A stretch of DNA of 64,000 nt. It comes from Flavobacterium hiemivividum (GTDB taxonomy: Bacteria; Bacteroidota; Bacteroidia; Flavobacteriales; Flavobacteriaceae). Shown one piece after another: positions 7,491 to 15,847 of this stretch. A model generated the notes under the pieces. It did not search any database and was not told the DNA's origin. It was given only the letters and a program-made list of their open reading frames with translations. The DNA is taken from the NCBI RefSeq assembly GCF_004349145.1, contig NZ_SMFO01000008.1:96449-160448 (forward strand), in the 5' to 3' direction. The position numbers were made by a program, and so were the translations under genes. Position 1 is the stretch's first letter; each line of letters begins with the position of its first letter.

Positions 7491-8444
7491 TTATTTTCTT
7501 TTAATAACTCTTTCTACAGCTTCAACAATTGCTTGATTGTTTAATTTGTATTTATCCATTAATTGTTCTGGTGTTCCTGATTCTCCAAAGCTATCATTAA
7601 CCGCAACAAACTCTTGTGGAGCTGGATTGTTTAATGCTAATACTCTAGATACGCTTTCGCCAAGACCTCCAAGAATATTGTGCTCTTCGGCAGTAACGAT
7701 ACATTTAGTTTTAGTCAATGATTTTAGAATTGCTTCTTCGTCTAGTGGTTTGATCGTATGTATGTTGATTACTTCGGCAGAAATTCCTTTTGCTTCTAAT
7801 GCTTCAGCAGCGATAAGTGCTTCCCAAACTAAGTGTCCAGTAGCTACGATTGTTACATCTGTTCCTTCGCTTAATAGGATTGCTTTCCCAATTACGAAAG
7901 GTTCGTCAGCTGGCATAAAGTTAGGTACAACTGGACGTCCAAAACGCAAGTATGCTGGACCATGATGATCAGCAAGTGCGATTGTCGCTGCTTTTGTTTG
8001 ATTGTAATCACAAGTATTGATTACAGTCATTCCAGGTAGCATTTTCATTAAACCAATGTCTTCAAGGATTTGGTGAGTTGCTCCATCTTCTCCTAATGTT
8101 AATCCCGCGTGTGACGCACAGATTTTTACATTTTTCTCAGAGTAAGCTACTGATTGACGAATTTGGTCATAAACTCTTCCTGTAGAAAAGTTAGCAAAAG
8201 TTCCTGTGAAAGGAATTTTACCTCCAATGGTTAATCCCGCTGCAATTCCAATCATGTTTGCTTCAGCAATTCCGATTTGGAAAAAACGCTCTGGATGATT
8301 TTTCTTGAAATCGTCAAATTTTAACGAACCAATTAAATCAGCACAAAGTGCCACTACGTTTTCGTTTTTTTGACCTAATTCAGTCATTCCCGCTCCAAAA
8401 CCTGAACGAGTATCTTTACTTCCTGTATTTGTATATTTTTTCAT
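7491..8444 (-). CDS. Transketolase, C-terminal subunit
   Basis: This 317-residue protein corresponds to the pyrimidine-binding and C-terminal domains of transketolase. Motifs include FFQIGIAEANMIGIAAGL (residues 54-71) with the conserved cofactor glutamate, the PFTGTFANFSTGRVYDQIRQ region and SHAGLTLGEDGATHQ. The C-terminal domain has TAEEHNILGGLGESV. It forms a two-subunit enzyme with the product of the gene 32 bp upstream. The enzyme transfers two-carbon ketol units in the non-oxidative pentose phosphate pathway using thiamine diphosphate. Split transketolases are common in Bacteroidetes and archaea. The pair is transcribed on the minus strand from the promoter near 9358. Confidence 0.94.
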   Translation of the reverse strand: MKKYTNTGSKDTRSGFGAGMTELGQKNENVVALCADLIGSLKFDDFKKNHPERFFQIGIAEANMIGIAAGLTIGGKIPFTGTFANFSTGRVYDQIRQSVAYSEKNVKICASHAGLTLGEDGATHQILEDIGLMKMLPGMTVINTCDYNQTKAATIALADHHGPAYLRFGRPVVPNFMPADEPFVIGKAILLSEGTDVTIVATGHLVWEALIAAEALEAKGISAEVINIHTIKPLDEEAILKSLTKTKCIVTAEEHNILGGLGESVSRVLALNNPAPQEFVAVNDSFGESGTPEQLMDKYKLNNQAIVEAVERVIKRK

Positions 8445-8476
8445 TTTATGCTGAATTTATTTCAGTATCTTTTTTC

Positions 8477-9331
8477 TTAATAGTCTAATTCGCCGCCTGC
8501 ATTATAGTTTTGTGCCAAAGCATCTTCCAGTTGAGCATCGTTAGGTGCTTTTCCGTGCCATGCATGCGTATTCATCATGAAATCTACTCCGTTACCCATT
8601 TCAGTATGTAACAATACACAAACTGGTTTTCCTTTTCCTGTTCTAGACTTAGCATCTGTCATTCCAGCAATAATTGCTTCGATGTCATTTCCTGCTTTGA
8701 TATCAATAACATCCCAATCAAAAGCTTCAAATTTAGCGCGGATGCTTCCCATTGCTAGAACTTCATCAGTAGAACCATCAATTTGTTTTCCGTTTAAGTC
8801 AATTGTAGCAATAATGTTGTCTACTTTCTTTGCAGAAGCATACATAATTGCTTCCCAGTTTTGACCTTCTTGTAATTCACCATCACCGTGAAGAGTGTAA
8901 ACTAAATGATTGTCATTGTTCAATTTTTTAGCTTGAGCAGCTCCAATACCTACAGATAAACCTTGTCCAAGTGAACCAGATGCAATTCTAACTCCTGGTA
9001 AATTGTCGTGAGTAGTTGGGTGTCCTTGTAATCGTGAATTGATTAGACGAAAAGTAGCTAATTCTGAAACTGGAAAATAACCGCTTCTTGCTAAAACGCT
9101 GTAGAAAACTGGAGAGATATGTCCGTTTGAAAGGAAGAAAAGATCTTCTCCAATGCCGTCCATATCAAAACCTTCTTTGCGGTCCATTAAATTTTGGTAT
9201 AAGGTTACCATAAATTCAGTACAACCTAGTGATCCTCCTGGATGACCTGAGTTAACAGCATGTACCATTCGAAGGATATCTCTTCTGACTTGGATAGTTA
9301 AATCCTTTAATTGTTGTGTGTTAGGCTTCAT
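8477..9331 (-). CDS. Transketolase, N-terminal (ThDP-binding) subunit
   Basis: This 284-residue protein carries the thiamine-diphosphate pyrophosphate-binding domain. Seen are HAVNSGHPGGSLG (residues 24-36), FLSNGHISPVFYS, GSLGQGLSVGIGAA and the ThDP/Mg motif GDGELQEGQNWEAIMYASA (about 149-168) with the closing asparagine-containing DLNGKQIDG. Together with the downstream subunit it makes a full transketolase. It is the first gene of the operon, so both subunits are made from one message. Confidence 0.94.
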   Translation of the reverse strand: MKPNTQQLKDLTIQVRRDILRMVHAVNSGHPGGSLGCTEFMVTLYQNLMDRKEGFDMDGIGEDLFFLSNGHISPVFYSVLARSGYFPVSELATFRLINSRLQGHPTTHDNLPGVRIASGSLGQGLSVGIGAAQAKKLNNDNHLVYTLHGDGELQEGQNWEAIMYASAKKVDNIIATIDLNGKQIDGSTDEVLAMGSIRAKFEAFDWDVIDIKAGNDIEAIIAGMTDAKSRTGKGKPVCVLLHTEMGNGVDFMMNTHAWHGKAPNDAQLEDALAQNYNAGGELDY

Positions 9332-9357
9332 TTTGTGTGTAAAAGTTAAACTGTCGC

Positions 9358-9389
9358 AAAGGTAATTTTTATTTTGGCGTAAGACAAAT
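9358..9389 (-). promoter_or_regulatory. Promoter of the transketolase operon
   Basis: On the minus strand TTTG (9386-9389) and TACCTTTG (9358-9365) are separated by 20 nt, a full match to the Bacteroidetes housekeeping promoter. The initiation codon is about 27 nt downstream of the -7 box. Confidence 0.8.
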
Positions 9390-9541
9390 GATTTTTGATT
9401 TTGTTCTTAGAGTGATTTATAAGGATAATTACTAGAAATTGAGGCTGTAACAATGTCTTTTTTTGAATTTGTTTTTGCCGTTTTGAATCTTTTTAAGCTT
9501 GTTTTTTTTTAAAATGCTACTGTAATTATTATCTTGCGAGT

Positions 9542-10123
9542 ATGTATGAGCAATTAGCAAAAAGTATTGGTGAAAAAGTAGCACTGACTGCAGCGGAGTT
9601 TGATTTGTGTAAGACTTTTTTTATTCCAAAAAAAATAAGGAAGAAGCAAACTTTACTATTAGAAGGGGATGTTTGTACCTATAATGCTTTTATCGAAAAA
9701 GGGATTTTACGTTCCTACACAACTGATGCTAAAGGAAATGAACACATCATACAGTTTGCTTTTGAAGGCTGGTGGATCACTGATTTATCCAGTTTTTTAA
9801 TGGGAGAGAATTCTACTTATACGATTGAAGCCATTGAAGATTCGGAACTATTGCTATTAACGGCTGCAGCAAGAGAAGAATTAATGAATGCGCTACCGGT
9901 TTTTGAACGCTATCAAAGACTTCTATTAGAAAACGCTTATATTGCTTTGCAAGCAAGAGTAAATTCAGCGTTGACCGCAACTGCCGAAGAGAAATATACC
10001 AAACTTACCATTGCCTACCCTGATATTGTAGCGCGTGTACCCCAACACATGATCGCTTCCTACCTCGGTCTTACCCCAGAAACACTAAGCCGAGTGCGAA
10101 AACAAATTACTCTTCGAAAATAA
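9542..10123 (+). CDS. Crp/Fnr family transcriptional regulator
   Basis: This 193-residue protein has a cyclic-nucleotide-binding-like beta-barrel domain (about residues 25-120: KKQTLLLEGDVCTYNAFIEKGILRSY and onward) and a C-terminal winged helix. The recognition helix region VPQHMIASYLGLTPETLSRVRKQ (166-188) contains E180, S183 and R184 in the ETxSR arrangement that E. coli FNR uses to read TTGAT. The N-terminal cysteine cluster of oxygen-sensing FNR is absent, and the usual cAMP-contact arginine is not evident, so the signal is unknown. A perfect TTGAT-N4-ATCAA box lies just after its stop, in front of the next two genes, making a local regulon very likely. Confidence 0.9.
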   Translation: MYEQLAKSIGEKVALTAAEFDLCKTFFIPKKIRKKQTLLLEGDVCTYNAFIEKGILRSYTTDAKGNEHIIQFAFEGWWITDLSSFLMGENSTYTIEAIEDSELLLLTAAAREELMNALPVFERYQRLLLENAYIALQARVNSALTATAEEKYTKLTIAYPDIVARVPQHMIASYLGLTPETLSRVRKQITLRK

Positions 10124-10125
10124 AA

Positions 10126-10139
10126 TTGATTTAGATCAA
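10126..10139. promoter_or_regulatory. FNR-type operator TTGATTTAGATCAA
   Basis: The site matches the FNR consensus TTGATNNNNATCAA at every specified base. It lies 3 bp after the stop of the Crp/Fnr gene and is centred 57 bp upstream of the centre of a TAnnTTTG box, that is near -64 relative to transcription start. This fits class I activation of the downstream pair of genes by the adjacent regulator (inference from the matching recognition helix). Confidence 0.75.
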
Positions 10140-10185
10140 TGGCATTTCTTATTCTATCTCAATGGAACTAAGCGGTGTCTTACTA

Positions 10186-10193
10186 TAGTTTTG
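10186..10193 (+). promoter_or_regulatory. -7 promoter element for the small gene and the OYE gene
   Basis: TAGTTTTG matches TAnnTTTG. No TTG is found about 20 bp upstream, as expected for a promoter that needs an activator. Transcription would start near 10200, which supports the ATG at 10214 rather than the GTG at 10175 as the translation start. Confidence 0.6.
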
Positions 10194-10213
10194 CAGCAGT
10201 AAAAACAAGAGAA

Positions 10214-10729
10214 ATGCAAAACGTAAGAACCATTGCCGTTATTGGAGCCGCTGAGAAAAGAAATTTTACAGTACTCAAAGAATTAGGAGAGCAATATCAA
10301 CTGCTTTTATTCGATAAAGATCAAGATGCACTTTCAGAAATTCACGAAAGCCTTTTGGCACAAAATCGCCACGGCTATATTGAAAAAATGGATTGTGCTG
10401 TAAATGCAAGTTGGGAAGCTGATATTATAATTCTTTCTGGCTTTTGTATAAATGATGCAGCAGCTGTCGAAAAAATAAAGGAAGTTGCTACAGCAAAAAT
10501 CATCATTGTTTTGGAAAACGAAGAGGAGTTTACTTCATCGATAAACAACCAACTCAGTTTTGATCTTATTTTTCCTCATTCTAAAATAGTCGAAATTATC
10601 AATCTCTCTATTGATGAAAATACAGAGAAAGAATTTCTACTAGAAGGTCATAACTCAAAAGCTTTGGATACCGTTTCTGGAATTTTCGAAGGCTGTGGCT
10701 TTACGACTTACATATCTCAACTTAATTAA
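10214..10729 (+). CDS. Small Rossmann-like protein of unknown function
   Basis: From the ATG at 10214 the product has 171 residues. An in-frame GTG at 10175 is upstream of the predicted transcription start and is rejected. The N-terminus RTIAVIGAAEKRNFTVLKELG followed by YQLLLFDKDQDAL resembles a beta-alpha-beta nucleotide-binding unit, with an aspartate after the second strand. The glycine pattern is not a standard GxGxxG, so cofactor binding is uncertain. Strands continue as ADIIILSGF and AKIIIVLEN, typical of an alpha/beta fold. The gene sits 14 bp before the Old Yellow Enzyme gene and shares its promoter, so it may work in the same redox response. No family name is assigned. Confidence 0.65.
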   Translation: MQNVRTIAVIGAAEKRNFTVLKELGEQYQLLLFDKDQDALSEIHESLLAQNRHGYIEKMDCAVNASWEADIIILSGFCINDAAAVEKIKEVATAKIIIVLENEEEFTSSINNQLSFDLIFPHSKIVEIINLSIDENTEKEFLLEGHNSKALDTVSGIFEGCGFTTYISQLN

Positions 10730-10743
10730 TAAATAATAACAAT

Positions 10744-11838
10744 ATGAGTAATTCCATTTTATTACGTCCATTTAAACATAACGATACCATTTTTAATAAC
10801 CGTATGGCAATGGCGCCCATGACCAGAAGCCGTGCCGGTAATGAAGGAAATTTAGCAACAGAACAGATGGCTATTTACTATGCTGACCGCGCTGATGCTG
10901 GTTTAATAATTACCGAAGGTACCGTGGTAAGTACAAAAGCAGCCGGTTTTATTAATGTTCCCGGGATTTATAGCGAGGAGCAAACAGAAAGTTGGAAACA
11001 AGTGACGCAAGCCGTACATGACAAAGGCGGAAAGATATTTGTTCAACTTTGGCATACTGGGAGATTATCACATCCTGACTTGCACAATGGAGCGTTGCCG
11101 CATGCGCCTTCGGCAATTAATCCAGAAGCAAAAGCATTTGTAGCGACTGGTTTTATAGATACAGTGACACCAAAAGAAATGACCGTTGCTGAAATTAAAG
11201 CGACAGTCCTAGATTTTAAAAACAGCACTAAAAATGCAGTTGAAGCAGGCTTTGACGGAGTAGAATTGCATGCAGCAAACGGCTATTTGTTTCACCAGTT
11301 TTTTAATGGAACTTCAAATATACGAACAGATGAATACGGTGGAAGTATAGAAAACAGAGCCCGAATATTGTTCGAAACATTAGACGCTTTAAACGGAGTT
11401 ATTGACTATTCTAAAGTTGGAGTTCGTTTAAATCCTTCTATGCACGGAGTACAAGGAATGACAGTAGATCAAGATACAATTCCTACACATGAGTATATCG
11501 TGAATCGTTTAAATGACTATGGTTTAGCTTATGTACATTTAACGGAGCCTTTTACTGATGTAAGCGAGGTTCCTTATGCTGTCGCTCAAGTAGCAAAACA
11601 TTTTAGACCAATATACAAAGGGCTACTAATGATTAATAAAGGATTTACAAAAGAAACTGGAAACCAAGTGCTAACAGATGGAGATGCTGATATGGTAGCT
11701 TACGGAGTACCGTTTATAGCTAACCCAGATTTAGTGGAACGCTTTAAACAAGATGCGCCTTTAAACAAAGCTGATCAAAGTACTTTTTACACTTTCACTG
11801 CCGAGGGATATAATGACTATCCAAAAATGAATGCCTAA
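10744..11838 (+). CDS. Old Yellow Enzyme family alkene reductase (NemA-like)
   Basis: This 364-residue FMN-dependent TIM-barrel oxidoreductase reduces activated C=C bonds or nitro groups with NAD(P)H. Motifs: NRMAMAPMTRSRA (residues 19-31), YYADRADAGLIITEGT, QLWHTGRLSHP (about 99-109), the paired HAANGYLFHQFFN segment (about 177-189, with the substrate-binding His/Asn) and the FMN phosphate region DMVAYGVPFIANPDLV (about 319-334). Length is normal. As second gene of a small operon downstream of the Crp/Fnr regulator and FNR-type box, it is probably induced by redox, electrophile or nitrosative stress (inference). A terminator follows at 11947. Confidence 0.93.
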   Translation: MSNSILLRPFKHNDTIFNNRMAMAPMTRSRAGNEGNLATEQMAIYYADRADAGLIITEGTVVSTKAAGFINVPGIYSEEQTESWKQVTQAVHDKGGKIFVQLWHTGRLSHPDLHNGALPHAPSAINPEAKAFVATGFIDTVTPKEMTVAEIKATVLDFKNSTKNAVEAGFDGVELHAANGYLFHQFFNGTSNIRTDEYGGSIENRARILFETLDALNGVIDYSKVGVRLNPSMHGVQGMTVDQDTIPTHEYIVNRLNDYGLAYVHLTEPFTDVSEVPYAVAQVAKHFRPIYKGLLMINKGFTKETGNQVLTDGDADMVAYGVPFIANPDLVERFKQDAPLNKADQSTFYTFTAEGYNDYPKMNA

Positions 11839-11946
11839 TTTTTATCTGAATATTTAATTTGTTCGAAGGTTTAACGACTTTACGGCTGAATGCTACTAAT
11901 GCAATGCTAGTATTTAATGATTGTCTTTTAAACCTTAATAAAATAG

Positions 11947-11970
11947 AAAGCCCCAAAATTGGGGCTTTTT
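11947..11970 (+). terminator. Rho-independent terminator after the OYE gene
   Basis: AAAGCCCCAA and TTGGGGCTTT pair perfectly around a minimal AA loop and end in T residues. Confidence 0.85.
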
Positions 11971-12074
11971 ATATGCACTATTTTAAGATCGCTTTCCTGG
12001 TCTGCTTCTCATGAATTTATTTCTACCGAATAATTTCGAATAAAACAACACAGTTAATAAGTGCTATACATTCC

Positions 12075-12386
12075 TTATATTTTGTTTTGCAAACTGCTCC
12101 AGCCGCCACCGTTATAAACGTGCTCAAAACCATTCGATTTTAAAATGCTTTTTGCAGAGGCGCTTCGCATTCCTGATGCACAACAAGTAATGATAGTAGC
12201 ATCTTTTTTTAATTTCGAAATATGATTCGAAAGATCATTCAGCGGAGTATTAATGGAACCTTTTATATGTCCCTGTTTGTATTCTCCCGGACTACGAACA
12301 TCAAGAATTACCGCTCCTTTTTTTACTAATTCGGCGTAATCTGCTTTTGGCCCAAGACCAAATATTTTTTTTAATAAGTTGATCAT
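12075..12386 (-). CDS. Rhodanese-like domain protein
   Basis: This 103-residue single-domain rhodanese has VILDVRSPGEYKQGHIKGSINTPLN (residues 26-50) and the active-site loop CASGMRS within ITCCASGMRS (about 67-76), where the second cysteine is the likely persulfide carrier. No signal peptide is seen, although residues 1-10 (MINLLKKIFG) form an amphipathic start. The start is 1 bp after the stop of the upstream rhodanese, so the two are an operon, probably from a tandem duplication. A role in sulfur transfer or cyanide detoxification is a family-level expectation. Confidence 0.88.
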   Translation of the reverse strand: MINLLKKIFGLGPKADYAELVKKGAVILDVRSPGEYKQGHIKGSINTPLNDLSNHISKLKKDATIITCCASGMRSASAKSILKSNGFEHVYNGGGWSSLQNKI

Positions 12387-12387
12387 T

Positions 12388-12675
12388 TTACTTTGTTGCT
12401 TGCGATTGATAATAATTTACGTCGAGCCAAGAACCACCGTTATGACACTCGATTCCATGCTGAGAGAGGAAGTTCTGTGCTTGTCCGCTTCTGTTTCCAG
12501 AGGCGCAACATAAAATTAGAGGCGATTTCATGTTTTTTAATTCTTCGACTCTTTGTGGTATTTCATTCAGCGGGATGTTAATGGAGCCCGCTACATTTCC
12601 GCCCATAAATTCTTCGTACGAACGAACATCTACAACGGTTCCTTGTTTTTCTTTGATTGTATTTTCTAAGCTCAT
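12388..12675 (-). CDS. Rhodanese-like domain protein
   Basis: This 95-residue cytoplasmic rhodanese has the DVRSYEEFMGGNVAGSINIPLNEIP signature (residues 16-40) and active-site loop CASGNRS (58-64). It is the first gene of the two-rhodanese operon. The two proteins share the DVR-EF-G-SIN-PLNE core and GGxW end (NGGSWLD here, NGGGWSS in the partner) but differ in the active-site loop (GNR against GMR), so substrate or partner may differ. Confidence 0.88.
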   Translation of the reverse strand: MSLENTIKEKQGTVVDVRSYEEFMGGNVAGSINIPLNEIPQRVEELKNMKSPLILCCASGNRSGQAQNFLSQHGIECHNGGSWLDVNYYQSQATK

Positions 12676-12771
12676 TTTCTCTGGTTTTATAAATTTTGAA
12701 TTGCGCTAAAAAGCAGTATTACTGATCGATGTCTTTGATATTGTATTCTAATTGGATAAGACAAAAGTAGT

Positions 12772-12806
12772 ACAAAATAAAAGTAGTGTCAGTAACTTTT
12801 GTTACA
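12772..12806 (-). promoter_or_regulatory. Promoter and palindromic operator of the rhodanese operon
   Basis: The minus strand shows a TACTTTTG -7 box (12772-12779). Centred 24 bp further upstream is the palindrome GTAAC-TTTT-GTTAC (12793-12806), a 5-4-5 arrangement typical of Crp/Fnr-type sites. It occupies the place of the -33 element, so it could serve an activator replacing -33 recognition or a repressor. Confidence 0.5.
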
Positions 12807-12969
12807 CAAGTAAATAATTAACGTTCCGTATTAAAACAGTTAAATTTCAAAAATGGTTCCGCCTAAAGCCTATTTTAAATCTTATTGCTCCTGCGCAGAA
12901 GGGAGTTTTTATTTTTTTTTTTCGAAATAAAAAATATTCAGGATAGAGAGATTTTATTTTGTAATAAAA

Positions 12970-13386
12970 TCAGGACTGTTTTCTCATTTCTTCTAGCATG
13001 TTAATTATTTTATCCAGTTTGTGGACTTCAATATTATTGAGTTGTCTTGCCAGCGCTTCTATTTCCATTTTGGCATCTATGTTAGTCTGATAATCGGCTT
13101 GTGCTTGAGCGCGATCTCTTTCGTTTTGCCTGTTTTGGGACATCATGATAATTGGCGCTGCATAAGCCGCCTGCGTTGAGAATACCAAATTGAGTAAAAT
13201 AAAAGGATACGCATCCCAATGTTTTACAAAGGCAATCAGGTTTAATGTCATCCAGAGAACGACCAGAATCGTTTGTATAATTATGAATTTCCAAGATCCC
13301 ATACTTTTTGCGACGGCGTCGGCAAGGCGACTTCCAAAACTTAAAGATTCTAACTGTTTTTGATGCCAAGTGTTTTTTACTCCCAT
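12970..13386 (-). CDS. DUF1003 domain-containing membrane protein
   Basis: The 138-residue protein has the DUF1003 pattern: SFGSRLADAVAKSMGSWKFIIIQ (residues 16-38), two transmembrane helices (about 33-53 and 59-78) joined by a short turn with WDAYPFILLN, then SAQAAYAAPIIMMSQNRQNERDR-like sequence (here STQAAYAAPIIMMSQNRQ) and a C-terminal coiled-coil tail. The function of the family is unknown. It lies alone on the minus strand; the GC-poor gap to the rhodanese operon holds nothing else evident. Confidence 0.88.
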   Translation of the reverse strand: MGVKNTWHQKQLESLSFGSRLADAVAKSMGSWKFIIIQTILVVLWMTLNLIAFVKHWDAYPFILLNLVFSTQAAYAAPIIMMSQNRQNERDRAQAQADYQTNIDAKMEIEALARQLNNIEVHKLDKIINMLEEMRKQS

Positions 13387-13545
13387 ACTACGGTAATTTG
13401 ATGCGTTTATAATTTTTTAAATTGGCGTAAGCTCTTTGTGGTTGCAATAATTTTAATTAACCAAAAAAGCAGGGTTATTTCGGCTCCTTTATTTAATTTT
13501 TCCATATTGCAATGATTATTGCGATGGTGAGCTAAGAAAGTAGTT

Positions 13546-13938
13546 TTACTCTTTTACATATTTATTTTGGAAACAATCGTAACATTCATCGTTAAGAAAA
13601 AGTTTATTGTCAGCGCGCGAGAAAGACTGTTTCCCATCATTTTCATAAACGATTAATTTCTTTTCACCTCCAAAAATGGAAGTCCCAGTTTGAATAGTAT
13701 AGGCGGTTTCAGAAACCAAAGCTTCATTAATATATTTTTTTATTTTTGAGTTCGAAATTTCAAGTTGAATCGTTTTTCCGGTAGATTTTGGGGTTTCCGT
13801 TCTTCCGTCAATCCCACCAGAGGATTCAACCCAATTCCATTTTCCAATGATGGAGTTGTTTTTAGTGCTACTCGATTCAGAGGAACAGCTTATTATAGAA
13901 AGAAGTACTACGATCAGGCATGTTATTTTTCTCATCAT
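13546..13938 (-). CDS. Small lipoprotein, lipocalin-like
   Basis: The 130-residue product has a lipoprotein signal (SIISCSS, Cys18). The mature part starts NNSIIGKWNWVESSGG, the G-K-W pattern common to lipocalin-like small lipoproteins of Flavobacteria, followed by short beta-strand-like stretches and a CYDCFQNKYVK end with two cysteines. It may be a ligand-binding or structural envelope protein. No partner genes are adjacent in the same direction. Confidence in the gene is good, in the fold moderate. Confidence 0.75.
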   Translation of the reverse strand: MMRKITCLIVVLLSIISCSSESSSTKNNSIIGKWNWVESSGGIDGRTETPKSTGKTIQLEISNSKIKKYINEALVSETAYTIQTGTSIFGGEKKLIVYENDGKQSFSRADNKLFLNDECYDCFQNKYVKE

Positions 13939-14110
13939 TATAATTTTCGAATAATTAAAAAATAAGTTGGAGTTTTTACTAACTTAGAAAGTTTAGCGTA
14001 TCCAAATTTAAGTATTTTCGGCTTTGTTTTTACATGTCGGGAAAGAAGCAGCTGTTGTTGTAGCGATCTATTTTTGTGTGAGAACTAAACTTTCAATTTG
14101 AGTGATAAAA

Positions 14111-14665
14111 TTACTTGTTGCTTTCTATTATTTGCAGCAGCGACTGCAAAATCTCTTGACCTTCTTCCCAATATTTCAATTCTGATTCGGAATTGAGATG
14201 GCCTTTCTCACCGATATTTATAAAGGAACTTCCCCATTTTTCGGCTAAGAATGCTGCTCTTTCTACTGAGATATACGGATCATTAGAGCTAGTTATCACG
14301 ATAGATGGAAATTCTAATTTTAACAAAGGAATAGGAGCGAAGTTTCTAATTTCTTCTGGCGTGTGCGCGGGAGAATCTACATCAGCGGGCGCGACAAGTA
14401 AGGCTCCTGCTATTTTGTGTCCTTTGTTTTCTTTAGACCAATGATTGATCAATGAGCAAGAAAGACTGTGAGCAACGATAATTATTTCGCCTTCGGCAGC
14501 TTCGATTGAAGCAGTTAAACTTTCGAGCCAATCTTCTAAAATTGGGTTGTTCCAGTCCTTTTGAGTCACTTTTTGAGAAGTGTCAAAATGCTGTAGCCAA
14601 TAGTTTTGCCAATGCGTCTCTCCTGAGTCACCTAGTCCAGGAAGGATTAAAATAGTATAATTCAT
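14111..14665 (-). CDS. RBBP9/YdeN family alpha/beta hydrolase
   Basis: This 184-residue single-domain serine hydrolase starts NYTILILPGLGDSGETHWQNYWLQ. The nucleophile elbow is AHSLSCSL (about residues 65-72). The acid lies in ITSSNDPYIS (about 124-133) and the histidine in GEKGHLNSES (about 152-161). Length and motif order match the RBBP9/YdeN family, whose bacterial substrates are not well defined. There is no signal peptide, so it is cytoplasmic. It is divergent from the esterase gene at 14899. Confidence 0.88.
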   Translation of the reverse strand: MNYTILILPGLGDSGETHWQNYWLQHFDTSQKVTQKDWNNPILEDWLESLTASIEAAEGEIIIVAHSLSCSLINHWSKENKGHKIAGALLVAPADVDSPAHTPEEIRNFAPIPLLKLEFPSIVITSSNDPYISVERAAFLAEKWGSSFINIGEKGHLNSESELKYWEEGQEILQSLLQIIESNK

Positions 14666-14880
14666 GTATTCCTGTTTTAATATAAGTCTGAATCTAAATT
14701 CAATAATTTTTCTATCACTTCACATTTCGCTGTATTCGTGTTCATTCGAATAATCAAAACATACTTTTATTCAAAAGCAAATCATCTCTTACAAATCTAA
14801 TGAATTCCATTTCGTTCTGTTATCATAAAATGAATTTTCATTGAAATGTAAATCAGTGAAGCAGCTTTTTCATTAATGTA

Positions 14881-14888
14881 TATATTTG
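14881..14888 (+). promoter_or_regulatory. -7 promoter element of the esterase gene
   Basis: TATATTTG matches the consensus exactly and lies 10 bp before the ATG, giving a very short leader. Confidence 0.55.
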
Positions 14889-14898
14889 TAAAAAAACC

Positions 14899-15738
14899 AT
14901 GCGTTACAAAATTGGTATACTCGTTTTCTTAAGTAGTATTATTTTAAGTAGTTGTGCTACAAAAAAAATAACAGACGTCTCTTATTTAGTTGCTTCGAAA
15001 GAAAATACGATAGCCGCGCCCAAGCTGAATGTTTTTATTCCTCGAAATTCTAAAGCTAAATCGCTTCCTGTTTTAATATTTGTTCATGGCGGCTACTGGA
15101 ATAGTGGTAGCAAAGGGACTTATGATTTGCTGGGCCGCAACTTCTCACGAAAAGACGTTGTTACTGTGATTCCTGACTATACCTTAAGTCCAGATACGGA
15201 TTATGACGGAATGACCAAACAAATTGCTACCGTCATTCAGTGGACAAAAGACAGTATAAGTAAGTACAAAGGTAACCCAAATCAAGTTTTTGTAACGGGA
15301 CATTCAGCAGGTGGACATCTGGCTGCATTAGCGGTTATGAATCCCAAATACGGAATTAAACCAAGCGGTATTTCTGGAATTATCTTGAATGATGCTGCGG
15401 GTTTAGACATGAAACATTATTTAGAGGAAAATCCACCTACATCTGAACACGATTATTTAACCACCTGGGGCAGCTCGCCCGCAAAATGGCAGGATGCTTC
15501 ACCCATTTATTTTTTGGATAAAAATACACCGCCATTTTTAATTTATGTAGGTGATAAAACCTATACTTCCATAAAAGTAACTAACAAACGCTTTATAGAT
15601 GCTTTGCATCCCTTTCAGCCAGAAGTTACAGCTGTGCGATTAAACAAAAAACACGTTCCCATGGTTACACAGTACTTTTGGCCTTATAGCAATCGTTTTA
15701 ATGAAGTGATGGACTTTATGAAAAGCCAGCAGAAATAA
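14899..15738 (+). CDS. Alpha/beta hydrolase (esterase-like) lipoprotein
   Basis: This 279-residue protein has a lipoprotein signal (LSSCATKK, Cys19). The fold is that of carboxylesterase/BD-FAE-type hydrolases: oxyanion motif FVHGGYWNSGSK (about residues 61-72), nucleophile elbow GHSAGGHLAAL (about 134-144), a likely acid in YVGDKTYTS and histidine in NKKHVPMV near the end. It should act in the periplasm or at the surface on small esters. It stands alone between two unrelated genes. Confidence 0.87.
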   Translation: MRYKIGILVFLSSIILSSCATKKITDVSYLVASKENTIAAPKLNVFIPRNSKAKSLPVLIFVHGGYWNSGSKGTYDLLGRNFSRKDVVTVIPDYTLSPDTDYDGMTKQIATVIQWTKDSISKYKGNPNQVFVTGHSAGGHLAALAVMNPKYGIKPSGISGIILNDAAGLDMKHYLEENPPTSEHDYLTTWGSSPAKWQDASPIYFLDKNTPPFLIYVGDKTYTSIKVTNKRFIDALHPFQPEVTAVRLNKKHVPMVTQYFWPYSNRFNEVMDFMKSQQK

Positions 15739-15847
15739 TTTCTTTTTTAAGATTAATGAAAATCAAAGTAGGGTAAATTAGTGCACAGTTGTCTTACTTA
15801 TGAGGATACCAATAAAATACTATTGCAATAACATTAATTTTAAAATT

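Noticed and set aside
10175..10213. GTG start for the small Rossmann-like gene
   Set aside because: It is upstream of the predicted transcription start given by the TAGTTTTG box, so the ATG at 10214 is preferred.
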